A stretch of DNA of 64,000 nucleotides, taken from assembly GCF_009996845.1 (NCBI RefSeq), contig NZ_JAACYS010000009.1, positions 1 to 64,000 of the forward strand. Direction: 5' to 3'. Shown piece by piece: positions 42,331-51,725 of this stretch; the first letter of the stretch is position 1; every line of letters begins with the position of its first letter. Source of the DNA: Pallidibacillus pasinlerensis. Its GTDB lineage: Bacteria; Bacillota; Bacilli; Bacillales; Caldibacillaceae. The translations under genes were made by a program, and so were the position numbers. The notes under the pieces are model-generated. The model searched no databases. It worked only from the letters and a program-made list of their open reading frames with translations, and was not told where the DNA came from.

Positions 42331-43254
42331 ATGGCTGTATATGAAAATATAAAACAAGCAATCGGCCGGACCCCCCTTGTGAAAATAAACGAACACCCAT
42401 TTAAAGATCGGGTTAATATATATGCCAAACTAGAGTATTTAAATCCAGGTGGTAGTGTAAAAGACCGATTAGGAAAAAAACTATTAGAAACGGCTATTAA
42501 AGAAAATAAAATATCACCGAACGGTACAATTATTGAACCGACAGCAGGGAATACCGGTATAGGATTAGCATTAGCTGCGATTCATACAAATATAAAAGTT
42601 ATATTCGTTGTTCCAGAAAAGTTTAGTATTGAAAAACAAGTTTTAATGGAAGCTTTAGGGGCTAAAATTGTTCATACTCCAACGGAAAAAGGTATGGCTG
42701 GTGCAATTGAAAAGGCGAAGGAACTAGAAAAAGAAATTCCAGATTCCTATTGCCCTCTTCAGTTTGAAAATGAGGCAAATCCGTTAACATATTATGAAAC
42801 ACTTGCACCTGAAATAGATGAAGACTTAGATGGAAAAGTGGATATTTTTGTTGCTGGAGCTGGTAGTGGAGGGACTTTTACAGGCAGTGCCCGATATTTT
42901 AAAGAAAAAAATCCTGAAATTAAAACTGTCATTGTTGAACCAGAAGGGTCAATTATTAACGGTGGAACACCAGGACCTCATGATACAGAGGGGATTGGGA
43001 TGGAATTTTTACCTCAGTTTATGAACAAAGAGCATTTTGATGAAATATATACCATTTTAGATAAAGATGCCTTTCACCAAGTAAAAGAATTGGCCCGCAA
43101 TGAAGGAATGCTTGTCGGTAGCTCCTCTGGTTGTGCTTTTGCAGCTGCATTAAAAGAAGCCGCTAAAGCACCTGAAGGTACTAATATTGTTGTGGTCTTT
43201 CCCGATGGTAGTGAACGATATTTATCAAAAAATATTTATCATTATAAACAATAG
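42331..43254 (+). CDS. mccA: O-acetylserine-dependent cystathionine beta-synthase (MccA)
   Basis: 307-residue fold-type II PLP enzyme of the CysK group that joins homocysteine and O-acetylserine to cystathionine. PLP Lys in NPGGSVKDRLGKKLL, phosphate-binding AGSGGTFTGSAR, PTAGNTGIGLALAA near the substrate. Start at the ATG following AAAGGATG; 16 bases after luxS. Position directly before mccB and after luxS argues for MccA rather than plain cysteine synthase. Confidence 0.9.
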   Translation: MAVYENIKQAIGRTPLVKINEHPFKDRVNIYAKLEYLNPGGSVKDRLGKKLLETAIKENKISPNGTIIEPTAGNTGIGLALAAIHTNIKVIFVVPEKFSIEKQVLMEALGAKIVHTPTEKGMAGAIEKAKELEKEIPDSYCPLQFENEANPLTYYETLAPEIDEDLDGKVDIFVAGAGSGGTFTGSARYFKEKNPEIKTVIVEPEGSIINGGTPGPHDTEGIGMEFLPQFMNKEHFDEIYTILDKDAFHQVKELARNEGMLVGSSSGCAFAAALKEAAKAPEGTNIVVVFPDGSERYLSKNIYHYKQ

Positions 43255-43289
43255 TGTGAATAGGCACTAGCAAAAGTTTAGGAGGAAGA

Positions 43290-44423
43290 ATGGTGCGTAA
43301 AAAAACGTTAATGATCCATGGTGGCATTTCAATAGATAAAAATACAGGAGCGGTCTCCATTCCAGTATCCCACGCGAGTACATTTAAACAAGATGGGATT
43401 GGGAATTTTAAATATGAATATGCACGGACGGGTAATCCAACTAGAGAAGCGTTAGAAGCATTAATTCGTGATATTGAAGGTGGAGTTGCCGGATTTGCTT
43501 TTAGTTCGGGTATGGCAGCAATCACTTCAGTATTTCAATTATTTACTAGCGGAGACCATATCGTTGCAACAGATGATGTATATGGTGGTACATTCCGCCT
43601 GGCAACAAAGGTATTGAGTAAGTTTAACATTGATGTAACATTTGTTGATACAAGTGATTTAAAAAATGTAGAAAATGCGATTAAACCGAATACGAAAGCA
43701 ATCTTTGTTGAAACACCGACAAACCCATTATTAAAAATTACAGATTTAAAAGGTGTAAGTGAAATTGCTAAGTCTAAGGATGTATTATTAATTGTTGATA
43801 ATACCTTTGCAACACCGTATTGGCAAAATCCTATAGAATTAGGTGCAGATATTGTCGTTCATAGTGCTACGAAATATTTAGGTGGACATAGTGATGTTGT
43901 TGCCGGTGTTGTCGCTGTAAATTCAGATAAATTAGCACAAGATTTACATTTCATTCAAAACTCTGTCGGCGCTGTTTTAGGACCGGATGATTCTTGGCTA
44001 CTAATTCGTGGAATAAAAACTTTAGCACTACGGATGGAAGAAATTGAACAAAATACGAAACGTATAGCTGAATTTCTAGTAAATCATAAAGCTGTTTCTA
44101 AAGTATATTATCCAGGTTTAGAAACTCATCCGGGTCATAAACTTCATAAAACCCAATCCCGTGGCTTCGGTGGGATGATTAGCTTTGATGTAGGCAGTGC
44201 AGAAATAGCAGACGAGTTATTAAGTAAAATTAAAATATTTACATTAGCTGAAAGTTTAGGTGCAGTAGAAAGTTTAATTTCTGTACCTGCAAAAATGACC
44301 CATGCTTCCATTCCGAAAGAAAGAAGAGAAGAACTAGGTATTACTGACGGTTTAATCCGTATATCTGTCGGCTGTGAAGATGTAGAAGATTTAATAGAAG
44401 ACTTAGACAATGCACTAAGTTAA
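43290..44423 (+). CDS. mccB: Cystathionine gamma-lyase/homocysteine gamma-lyase (MccB)
   Basis: 377-residue Cys/Met-metabolism PLP enzyme. Motifs: YEYARTGNPTREALE, FSSGMAAITSVF, VDNTFATPYWQNPIELGADI and the PLP-lysine segment HSATKYLGGHSDVVAG. It splits cystathionine to cysteine, 2-oxobutyrate and ammonia, completing reverse transsulfuration. GGAGGAAGA ribosome site; 35 bases after mccA; operon closed by a terminator. Confidence 0.93.
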   Translation: MVRKKTLMIHGGISIDKNTGAVSIPVSHASTFKQDGIGNFKYEYARTGNPTREALEALIRDIEGGVAGFAFSSGMAAITSVFQLFTSGDHIVATDDVYGGTFRLATKVLSKFNIDVTFVDTSDLKNVENAIKPNTKAIFVETPTNPLLKITDLKGVSEIAKSKDVLLIVDNTFATPYWQNPIELGADIVVHSATKYLGGHSDVVAGVVAVNSDKLAQDLHFIQNSVGAVLGPDDSWLLIRGIKTLALRMEEIEQNTKRIAEFLVNHKAVSKVYYPGLETHPGHKLHKTQSRGFGGMISFDVGSAEIADELLSKIKIFTLAESLGAVESLISVPAKMTHASIPKERREELGITDGLIRISVGCEDVEDLIEDLDNALS

Positions 44424-44444
44424 TAATAAATGGATATAATTAAG

Positions 44445-44486
44445 CATAAAAAATGACGAGTATTTTATTTACTCGTCATTTTTTGT
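44445..44486 (+). terminator. Intrinsic terminator of luxS-mccAB
   Basis: AAAATGACGAGTA / TACTCGTCATTTT stem with a seven-base loop, followed by TTGTTTG. Confidence 0.85.
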
Positions 44487-44549
44487 TTGTATTATTTTAT
44501 TAAAAAATTATTAAAATATAATAACCAGTTGCATAAAAATCACGAAATT

Positions 44550-44627
44550 TTTACATTATTATCCATTGTTTTACATCGAATTAAAAAATTTACATAAAAC
44601 TTACAATTACACAATGGAAAATTTACA
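44550..44627 (+). promoter_or_regulatory. PhoP-box-like array upstream of pstS
   Basis: TT(T)ACA hexamers at 44550, 44570, 44589, 44600 (CTTACA) and 44622; the last three are spaced by 11 and 22 bases, the helical phasing of Bacillus PhoP sites. Placed 50-130 bases before pstS, this fits phosphate-starvation induction. Confidence 0.65.
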
Positions 44628-44679
44628 TTAAATTAATATTCTTGTATAGGGTTCATAAATATCATGGGGGTTTTCAAAC

Positions 44680-45519
44680 ATGAATAAAATCAAAAAGTTT
44701 TCAATTTATTTAATAGCTCTAGCAATAACCGTATTGCTTTCGGCTTGTAGTGGGGGAGCAAATAATTCTAATAGTAGTTCGAATGATGGATATACATTAT
44801 CAATCTCCGGTTCTACATCTGTCGGACCATTAGCTGAAAAATTAGCAGAACAATATGAACAAAAGGAAGAAATCAATATAGAAATTAATCAGATTGGGTC
44901 GTCTGCAGGTATAACAAACTCCATTAATGGTGTTTCAGAAATAGGAATGTCCTCTCGTGATTTAAAAGAAGAAGAAGTTGCGAGTGGTTTAACGGAAACG
45001 ATTATTGCTTATGACGGAATTGTTGTTGTGACACATCCTAGTAATAAAGTAGACGATTTAACTATAGATGAAGTAAAACAAATATTTACTGGAAAAGTTA
45101 CGAATTGGCAAGAGCTAGGTGGCGATGATCTAGAAATTGTTGTTGTTTCACGTGAAGATGGATCAGGTTCACGGGATGCATTCCAAGAAATCGTTGGCTA
45201 CAGCTCAGGTGAATTAATAAAGAATTCGATAATTGCGAGTGGAAATGGAAATATAAAAAACACCGTAGCAACAAATAAACATGCTGTCGGTTTTATTTCT
45301 TTTGAATACGTGGATGATTCAGTTCAACCAATTAAAATTAACGGGGTAGAAGCAACACCAGAAAATGTGTTAAATCAAACATATGGCTTATCCCGCCCAT
45401 TTTTATTTGTTTACAAAGATGAAAATTTGAGTGAAGAAGGTCAAGGATTTATTGACTTTATTTTAAGTTCCGATGGTCAACAAATTGTAGCAGAAGCAGG
45501 TATCATTCCATTGAAATAA
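44680..45519 (+). CDS. pstS: Phosphate ABC transporter substrate-binding lipoprotein PstS
   Basis: 279 residues. Signal peptide with lipobox LLSAC (Cys 23), N/S-rich linker, then the phosphate-binding fold: SISGSTSVGPLAEKLAEQY, SSAGITNSINGVSEIGMSSR, VVVSREDGSGSRDAFQE. It captures phosphate outside the membrane and passes it to PstCA. First gene of pstSCAB, behind PhoP-like boxes. Confidence 0.95.
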   Translation: MNKIKKFSIYLIALAITVLLSACSGGANNSNSSSNDGYTLSISGSTSVGPLAEKLAEQYEQKEEINIEINQIGSSAGITNSINGVSEIGMSSRDLKEEEVASGLTETIIAYDGIVVVTHPSNKVDDLTIDEVKQIFTGKVTNWQELGGDDLEIVVVSREDGSGSRDAFQEIVGYSSGELIKNSIIASGNGNIKNTVATNKHAVGFISFEYVDDSVQPIKINGVEATPENVLNQTYGLSRPFLFVYKDENLSEEGQGFIDFILSSDGQQIVAEAGIIPLK

Positions 45520-45567
45520 AAGTCGAATCTAAAATTTTGAACAAAGTAATTTGTTGGAGGAGTATAC

Positions 45568-46461
45568 ATGTCAGATTCACCTATTGAAAAGTCAAATAAA
45601 AGAAAATATTTTTTAGAAAAACTATCCGGGAGATTTTTCCTGTTTTGTGCTTTAATTTCAGTTATAAGTTTAGCTTTAATTATCGGGTTTGTTTTCTTTA
45701 AAGGATTAACTCCATTTGTCGCAGATGGATATAGCTTCGTGGATTTCATTTTTGGGAATGATTGGGTACCAAGTGAAGATAAATTTGGAGTATTTCCGAT
45801 GATTGTTGCTTCACTTTATGCAACGATTGGATCCTTAATTATCGGTGTACCGATTGGTCTATTTACGGCTGTATTTTTAGCGGAAATTGCACCTAAACCG
45901 ATTGCGAAAATTTTATCTCCATCTGTACAGTTACTAGCAGGTATTCCGTCGGTATTATTCGGTGTATTTGGACTAGCTGTTATCGTTCCATTTTTACAAA
46001 ACAACTTAGGTTTACCAAAAGGACAAAGCTTAATTGCTGTTATTATCGTTTTAGCAATTATGATGTTACCTACAATCGTTACAGTTTCGGAAACTGCAAT
46101 TAGAGCTGTACCAAAATCATATCGAGAAGGCTCATTAGCGTTGGGGGTATCTGAGATTGGTACAATTTTTAAAGTTGTAATACCAGCAGCGAAATCTGGA
46201 ATTATGGCAGCAATTGTATTAAGTATGGGTAGAGCGATTGGTGAGACAATGGCAGTTATTTTAGTTGCAGGTAACAGTTTAATTATCCCAACTTCATTAA
46301 CGGATAGTGTTCGTCCTTTAACAACAAATATCGCTTTAGAAATGGGATATGCTGCAGGTACTCATCAGGAGATGTTATTTGCAACGGGAATTGTATTATT
46401 CTCCTTTATTTTAATTTTAAACTTTGTGTTAGCGAAAATTAGTGCGAAAGGTGGTCAATAA
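45568..46461 (+). CDS. pstC: Phosphate ABC transporter permease PstC
   Basis: 297 residues, six membrane segments. The EAA-loop reads YREGSLALGVSEIGTIFKVV, followed by GRAIGETMAVILVAG, typical of PstC. GGAGGAG ribosome site. Forms the channel with PstA. Confidence 0.94.
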   Translation: MSDSPIEKSNKRKYFLEKLSGRFFLFCALISVISLALIIGFVFFKGLTPFVADGYSFVDFIFGNDWVPSEDKFGVFPMIVASLYATIGSLIIGVPIGLFTAVFLAEIAPKPIAKILSPSVQLLAGIPSVLFGVFGLAVIVPFLQNNLGLPKGQSLIAVIIVLAIMMLPTIVTVSETAIRAVPKSYREGSLALGVSEIGTIFKVVIPAAKSGIMAAIVLSMGRAIGETMAVILVAGNSLIIPTSLTDSVRPLTTNIALEMGYAAGTHQEMLFATGIVLFSFILILNFVLAKISAKGGQ

Positions 46462-46462
46462 A

Positions 46463-47284
46463 TTGAATAAGATAAAGGATCATCTTTTACGAGGTATTTT
46501 GTGGTTTTCTTCCTTACTAACTATTGTAATTTTAGTGACAATTATTGGTTACATATTTGTTAAAGGATATAAATTAATAAATTTTGATTTTATATTCGGG
46601 GATTACTCGCCTACAGGTGGTGGTGGAATTTGGCCGATGGTTGTTACGACCATTTATACAATAGTAATTTCTTTATTAATTGCTACACCAATTGGTATAT
46701 TTGCAGCAGTTTATTTACAAGAATATGCAAAACAAGGACGACTCGTTCGTATCATTCGTTTTGCTACGGAAAGTTTAACAGGAATTCCATCTATTATTTA
46801 CGGTTTGTTCGGTGCAGTTTTCTTCGTAGCAACACTAAATTTTGGTATGTCGATTATTGCGGCTTCATTAACGTTAACGATTATTATTTTACCCGTTGTA
46901 ATTCGGACCACCGAAGAAGCACTAAAAACTGTTCCGCAAAGTTATCGTGAAGGTTCTTTAGCTCTTGGTACAACAAAATTACAAACATTGTTAAAAGTTA
47001 TATTGCCAAGTGCAGTTCCAGGGATTTTGTCCGGTATCATTTTATCGATGGGAAGAATTATTGGTGAATCTGCAGCGATCTTTTTAACGGCAGGTACTGT
47101 AGCGGCTCTACCAGAAGGGATTTTCTCATCTGCAAGAACATTAACCGTACATTCCTATTTAGTTACGCAAGAGTCTGGTGATATTGAACTAGCATCTGCC
47201 ATTGGTATTGTTTTAATTGTAATAATTTTAGTCCTAAATTTGACAGCGACATATATTTCGAAGAAACTAAATAAAGCTGATTAA
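46463..47284 (+). CDS. pstA: Phosphate ABC transporter permease PstA
   Basis: 273 residues, six membrane segments, with EAA loop YREGSLALGTTKLQTLLKVI and GRIIGESAAIFLTAG. Start is TTG at 46463, seven bases after AAAGGTGGT, one base past the pstC stop; an upstream GTG frame would overlap pstC without a ribosome site. Confidence 0.93.
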   Translation: MNKIKDHLLRGILWFSSLLTIVILVTIIGYIFVKGYKLINFDFIFGDYSPTGGGGIWPMVVTTIYTIVISLLIATPIGIFAAVYLQEYAKQGRLVRIIRFATESLTGIPSIIYGLFGAVFFVATLNFGMSIIAASLTLTIIILPVVIRTTEEALKTVPQSYREGSLALGTTKLQTLLKVILPSAVPGILSGIILSMGRIIGESAAIFLTAGTVAALPEGIFSSARTLTVHSYLVTQESGDIELASAIGIVLIVIILVLNLTATYISKKLNKAD

Positions 47285-47298
47285 AGAGGTGTAGTTAA

Positions 47299-48105
47299 AT
47301 GAAAACGGCGATTAATCTATCTAATGATAGTTCTGTTCAGGCAGAAACAAATAAAAACGTGAAAATTAGTGTGAACAACTTTAATTTATTTTACGGGGAA
47401 AAACAGGCGCTTTATGATGTTTCCTTAGATATTTATGAAAAGGAAGTAACAGCATTAATCGGACCGTCTGGTTGCGGAAAATCAACATTTTTACGTTCGA
47501 TTAATCGAATGAATGATTTGATTGATAATGTAAAAATTAGTGGTGATATTATTATAGATAATGAAAATATTTATCGTACAAATGATGTTATTAAATTAAG
47601 AACGAAAGTCGGGATGGTATTCCAGAAACCAAATTTATTCCCAATGAGTATTTATGATAATGTTGCCTACGGTCCACGTATGCACGGAATAAAAAATAAA
47701 CAAGAATTAAATCAAATTGTAGAGGAAAGTTTACGTGGTGCAGCGATTTGGGATGAAGTTAAAGATCGATTAAAAACCTCTGCATTAGGACTTTCTGGTG
47801 GACAACAACAACGGGTTTGTATCGCTCGTGCAATTGCGATGAAACCAGAGGTGATTTTAATGGATGAGCCAACTTCAGCTCTTGACCCGATTTCAACTTT
47901 AAAAGTCGAAGAATTAGTTGGGAAAATGAAAAAGGATTATACAATTGTAATTGTTACACATAATATGCAACAAGCTGCCCGTGTATCAGATCGTACCGCG
48001 TTCTTTTTAAATGGTGAAGTTGTCGAATATGATAAAACAGATACAATCTTTTCTGTGCCAAAAGATAAACGAACTGAAGATTATATTACAGGTCGGTTCG
48101 GTTAA
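47299..48105 (+). CDS. pstB: Phosphate ABC transporter ATPase PstB
   Basis: 268 residues. Walker [11 protein letters not shown]-loop [12 protein letters not shown], signature [14 protein letters not shown], Walker [14 protein letters not shown]-loop VTHNM. An extra 20-residue N-terminal tail precedes the first strand. Last gene of pstSCAB; no phoU follows. Confidence 0.95.
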   Translation: MKTAINLSNDSSVQAETNKNVKISVNNFNLFYGEKQALYDVSLDIYEKEVTALIGPSGCGKSTFLRSINRMNDLIDNVKISGDIIIDNENIYRTNDVIKLRTKVGMVFQKPNLFPMSIYDNVAYGPRMHGIKNKQELNQIVEESLRGAAIWDEVKDRLKTSALGLSGGQQQRVCIARAIAMKPEVILMDEPTSALDPISTLKVEELVGKMKKDYTIVIVTHNMQQAARVSDRTAFFLNGEVVEYDKTDTIFSVPKDKRTEDYITGRFG

Positions 48106-48116
48106 ACATAAAAATG

Positions 48117-48314
48117 GGTTGTCCAATAAGTCAAAATGCCAACATTTTTAAGTAAAGTTGGCGGCGACTCTAGCGGGGATAAGCGTGAGTCTTGAGAGCC
48201 CGCAGGCGAGCTTGCGAGGCGAGGAGGCTCAAGCCACGCCCGCAGAAAGCGTCCGCCAACTGAACGACGTCTTAAATCAAAAGTGTTCGGAAAAGTGACT
48301 TTATGGACAACTCC
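48117..48314. mobile_element. Possible MITE-like element enclosing the 103-base repeat
   Basis: Imperfect terminal inverted repeats GGTTGTCCAATAAGTCA (48117-48133) and TGACTTTATGGACAACTCC (48296-48314) bound about 198 bases that enclose repeat copy 2. Ends of the GGxTGTCCxxxAAGTCA type occur on Bacillaceae insertion sequences. No coding capacity. Target duplication not identified. Confidence 0.5.
48157..48260. repeat. 103-base GC-rich dispersed repeat, copy 2
   Basis: Begins GTTGGCGGCGACTCTAGCGG, ends AAAGCGTCCGCCAAC, and shares GATAAGCGTGAGTCTTGAGA and GAGGAGGCTCA with copy 1. End-base changes are compensatory (GGTGG/CCACC in copy 1, GTTGG/CCAAC in copy 2), which supports selection for, or replication through, a hairpin. 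Confidence 0.85.
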
Positions 48315-48320
48315 ATTTTT

Positions 48321-49487
48321 TTAATGGGAGTGAATAACAACTCTTCTTGCAACAATTATTATTGTTGTAGCGATTATAAGTAATACTACCGCAACACTCA
48401 TAAAGGCTTCGTTTGGTGTTAATGTAAAAGCTCCAGTAATTGAAGAACCTAAGAAGGAACCAATTGAAATACAACCGTAAAAAATACCGAAGGCTGTACC
48501 TCGAATAGTTCTTGCAGAGTGTTTCGATACTAAGCCGGCCATTGATGGAAAGATTAATGCAAATCCGACACCGTAACAACTGATACCGACAAACAACATT
48601 GTTAAATCTTCAGCTAAATATAATAATGTGTCAGATGCTGCGACAACAATTAAACCTACTGGTAAAACATATTCATTATGAAATTTGTCATAAACACGGT
48701 TTGTTGGTAGTAAAAAGAAAAGTATGGCAACAATACCGAATGTACTTATTAAAATACCGGTTAAATGGTTTTCTATATTTAATGATGAAGCCTTTAGAGG
48801 TAACATATATGCTAATATTCCTTGTGATGCAGCAAATGCAATTGAACCGAAAAAGGCAATGAGTAAACCTTTATTTTTTAACAAAGCAAAAACATTTTTT
48901 ACACTTGAATCAGTAGTTTTTACATCATCTTCTTGTTCCTTTTGTAAAGGTTTAATAAATAAAGAAATTACTAATCCAAGTACCATTAATCCACAAATAA
49001 TCATGTATACTTCCGGTTGACCAAGTCTAGCTGAAACTATTCCACTATAAGTCGGACCACCAATTGCAGCTAAACCAACAGCAGCACCAGCATATGCCAT
49101 TGTTCGCCCAGTGTTTTGTTGTTTGCTTTTATTATAAAGTGTAATATATGTGAATGCTGCGGGTGTAATAATTCCTGCACTTAAACCGTTTAAGAAACGA
49201 ACGATTAATAATTGTTCTGGTGTTTGAACTAGAGTATATAAAAAAAGAATAATTGCATTAATTAAAAATCCTGCTACTAAAACCTTTTTTGGTCCATTTT
49301 TATCAACCAATAATCCGGAGAAGAGGTTACTTAATAAATTAGAAAAGGAGTAGGCTCCTACTATAAATCCGATGATACCAGTTGTCACATCTGCCCCTAA
49401 AGTTTCAGCATAAATACTGACAATCGGCAACTGTGCAAATAAATCGTTGAATGATATAAAAATTAATAAATATAGTAAAAATAGCAC
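48321..49487 (-). CDS. MFS transporter
   Basis: 388 residues, 12 membrane segments, starting at GTG eight bases after GAGGG. Loop 2-3 motif SGLLVDKNGPKKVLVAGFL and helix 4-5 motif VRFLNGLSAGIITPAAFTYI are typical of 12-TM drug/metabolite efflux carriers. Cargo cannot be told. Single gene, convergent to pstSCAB. Confidence 0.87.
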   Translation of the reverse strand: MLFLLYLLIFISFNDLFAQLPIVSIYAETLGADVTTGIIGFIVGAYSFSNLLSNLFSGLLVDKNGPKKVLVAGFLINAIILFLYTLVQTPEQLLIVRFLNGLSAGIITPAAFTYITLYNKSKQQNTGRTMAYAGAAVGLAAIGGPTYSGIVSARLGQPEVYMIICGLMVLGLVISLFIKPLQKEQEDDVKTTDSSVKNVFALLKNKGLLIAFFGSIAFAASQGILAYMLPLKASSLNIENHLTGILISTFGIVAILFFLLPTNRVYDKFHNEYVLPVGLIVVAASDTLLYLAEDLTMLFVGISCYGVGFALIFPSMAGLVSKHSARTIRGTAFGIFYGCISIGSFLGSSITGAFTLTPNEAFMSVAVVLLIIATTIIIVARRVVIHSH

Positions 49488-49585
49488 AAAATTTCCCTCT
49501 TTCTCATAATAGATGTAATAGTTACTTTTTTATCATATCCGCTTTAAAGTATAGCATTTTTTTAAAAGCTTTCTAAAGAAGAACA

Positions 49586-49615
49586 TGAAAAAGCAACCTC
49601 AAAAAGGTTGCTTGA
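49586..49615 (-). terminator. Intrinsic terminator of msrA
   Basis: On the minus strand AAGCAACCT, TTTTG loop, AGGTTGCTT, then TTTTC. Located 13 bases past the msrA stop. Confidence 0.8.
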
Positions 49616-49625
49616 CTAATGTTTG

Positions 49626-50165
49626 TCACATTCCAGAATTTACTTGCCAATGTTCAGCAATAAATTCATCTCTTCCTGACTTTTTCCGATCTTCTAAATA
49701 TTCCTTTGGACTTCTTTTGTAAAAATCTTGATGATATTCTTCAGCTGGATAAAATGTTTTAGCAGGCAAAATCTCCGTAACAATTGGTTTGTTAAACTTA
49801 CCACTATTTTCAAGTTCTGCCTTTGTTTTTTCCGCTAATCGTTTTTGTTCTTCCGTATGATAGAAAATTGCTGTTCGATACTGACTACCCCGATCATGGA
49901 ATTGGCCATCTGGATCTGTCGGGTCGATTTGTTGCCAATAAATATTTAAAATTGTTTCATAGGAAAGTTTTGTAGGGTCATATGTAATTTGGACGACTTC
50001 ATAATGTCCAGTCTTCCCAGTTTTAACTTGTTCGTAAGTCGGGTTTTCTACATGTCCACCGGAATAACCACTAATGACACTTTCTACTCCGTCCCATTGA
50101 TCAAACGGTTTTACCATACACCAAAAACATCCACCAGCAAAAGTTGCTTTTTCTAAGTTAGCCAA
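49626..50165 (-). CDS. msrA: Peptide methionine-S-sulfoxide reductase MsrA
   Basis: 179 residues. Catalytic GGCFWC motif at residues 11-16, GYSGG, YEQVKTGKTGHYEVVQITYD and the QYRTAIFYH block. Reduces the S-epimer of methionine sulfoxide. The start is a TTG ten bases after GGAG. No msrB fused or adjacent. Confidence 0.95.
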   Translation of the reverse strand: MANLEKATFAGGCFWCMVKPFDQWDGVESVISGYSGGHVENPTYEQVKTGKTGHYEVVQITYDPTKLSYETILNIYWQQIDPTDPDGQFHDRGSQYRTAIFYHTEEQKRLAEKTKAELENSGKFNKPIVTEILPAKTFYPAEEYHQDFYKRSPKEYLEDRKKSGRDEFIAEHWQVNSGM

Positions 50166-50339
50166 ATTAAATCAACTCCGATAATAGTCTTGTAAAAAAG
50201 GTTATTGTAAATTTTATCATGATTGGAAATATATGCAAGAAAAAGGGCTCTCTCGTAATTAAAAAAGTAATATAGAATAAATAAACATGTAAAAATCCAT
50301 CCTAATAATGCATTTAATAAATGCTTAAAGGAGGATTTG

Positions 50340-51191
50340 ATGAAACATATTCGTGCGTTAATAATAAAATTTATATTAATTACAGCGGTGTTACTAGTAA
50401 CGTTAGGATTCTTGTATGGTGTTGATTTTGGCGAAATTTTAACGATCAGTGTAATTTTAACAATTACCGCTTATTTAATCGGTGACACGGTTATCCTTCC
50501 CCGATATGGTAATGTAGCAGCAACAGTAGCTGATTTTGGTTTGGCATATTTTGGTACTTGGTTAATTGGTGCGATGATTATAGAAGAACCAATCCGATTA
50601 GGTGTAGCAAGCTTTATTTCAGCATTATTCATTGCAATAGCAGAAGCGTTTTTCCATCGTTATTTAACTAAGTCAATTATAAAAAATGAAGATGAGAAAA
50701 AGGATTTAGACTATTTACGACCAAGCTATCAAACGGAATTTGCAGAAGAACTTAATCCAGATGTGAAACGTAAAAAAAATAATTTCACAAATGCAAATGA
50801 AAAATATACAACCGAGTTCGGCGAAGAAACCTATACAAACCTAACTACGAAATCGAGTTCAACGGCACATATTAATTACGATAAAACAAAAACGAACACC
50901 GAATTTGGTGAAGAAAATTATTCATTTACGAAGAATGGAACTAACACACCTAATAATAATAATGAAACCGAAAAATACAAAACAGAATTAGGTGAAGATT
51001 TTCCAGACTTTAAAAAGTCAGAAAAAATGACGAATGAAAAAATCGGCATGTCACCAAATGTAACAAGGGATCCTTCCTATTATTTAAGTGGTTTTGATTT
51101 TCAATCTGGCTATAATTTTGTTCCCGTTACAGAAAATCAAACAAGAAACGAAACGGCTAATGAAGATGAAAACCCAAATAGTGAAACATAA
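50340..51191 (+). CDS. DUF2512 (YndM-like) membrane protein with repetitive acidic tail
   Basis: 283 residues. Residues 1-115 hold four membrane segments with ITAYLIGDTVILPRYGNVAA, the DUF2512 hallmark. The tail after residue 130 is hydrophilic and carries four spaced copies of a short motif: YQTEFAEE, YTTEFGEE, TNTEFGEE and YKTELGED. Similar tails occur in YndM relatives but the fourfold repetition is notable. Strong AGGAGG site. Function unknown; the repeated motif may be a docking site. Confidence 0.8.
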   Translation: MKHIRALIIKFILITAVLLVTLGFLYGVDFGEILTISVILTITAYLIGDTVILPRYGNVAATVADFGLAYFGTWLIGAMIIEEPIRLGVASFISALFIAIAEAFFHRYLTKSIIKNEDEKKDLDYLRPSYQTEFAEELNPDVKRKKNNFTNANEKYTTEFGEETYTNLTTKSSSTAHINYDKTKTNTEFGEENYSFTKNGTNTPNNNNETEKYKTELGEDFPDFKKSEKMTNEKIGMSPNVTRDPSYYLSGFDFQSGYNFVPVTENQTRNETANEDENPNSET

Positions 51192-51195
51192 AGAT

Positions 51196-51240
51196 AAAAG
51201 GCATATAGAGAATGTTCTCTATATGCCTTCTTTAATTTAC
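51196..51240. terminator. Strong terminator hairpin
   Basis: Perfect 15-base stem AAGGCATATAGAGAA / TTCTCTATATGCCTT with a 2-base gap, followed by CTTTAATTT. On the minus strand TTTTATCTTT follows, so it may act for both convergent genes. Confidence 0.8.
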
Positions 51241-51245
51241 GTATT

Positions 51246-51503
51246 TTATTTACTTACTGTTGGTTTTAATATGTTATTTAAATTTATATTACCGGCTTTA
51301 TTCGTTAAATTATTAAACATTCGTTTAACTTTTTCATTGCCTTTTCCTTTCCTCATCGTATACGCGGCTGTTGCACCACCCGCAATACCAACTAAGCCTA
51401 GTATAGAAAGAAGCATTGTATTTCGCCGGTTTCTTCTACGCGGCATCATGCGCATTAATCTATTCATATTCATTTGTCTTATTAATCGCCTTGGCATGGA
51501 CAT
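51246..51503 (-). CDS. Small basic membrane protein
   Basis: 85 residues: an Arg/Met-rich N-terminus, one hydrophobic segment (TMLLSILGLVGIAGGATAAY) and a basic tail. Resembles small DUF3918/YrzQ-like proteins of Bacillaceae, though I am not certain. GAGAGGTG lies 11 bases before the ATG. Function unknown. Confidence 0.65.
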   Translation of the reverse strand: MSMPRRLIRQMNMNRLMRMMPRRRNRRNTMLLSILGLVGIAGGATAAYTMRKGKGNEKVKRMFNNLTNKAGNINLNNILKPTVSK

Positions 51504-51725
51504 AAAAATTTACACCTCTCTCTTTATAGTCGAAGAAAAGATTTTTCTTCTCTATTATTGTTTCTGAAATAAATGAAGGTATTCAAGGGAGTAAAATCAG
51601 TTATTGGTTTATTTCTCTTTAATATCTATATTTTAGTGAAAATCCATGTCTCAATTTGACAATTATGTTTAGGTATTTTTGACGAATACTACTTATATAA
51701 AGCTAAAAAAAGGAGCGTTTAAAAC

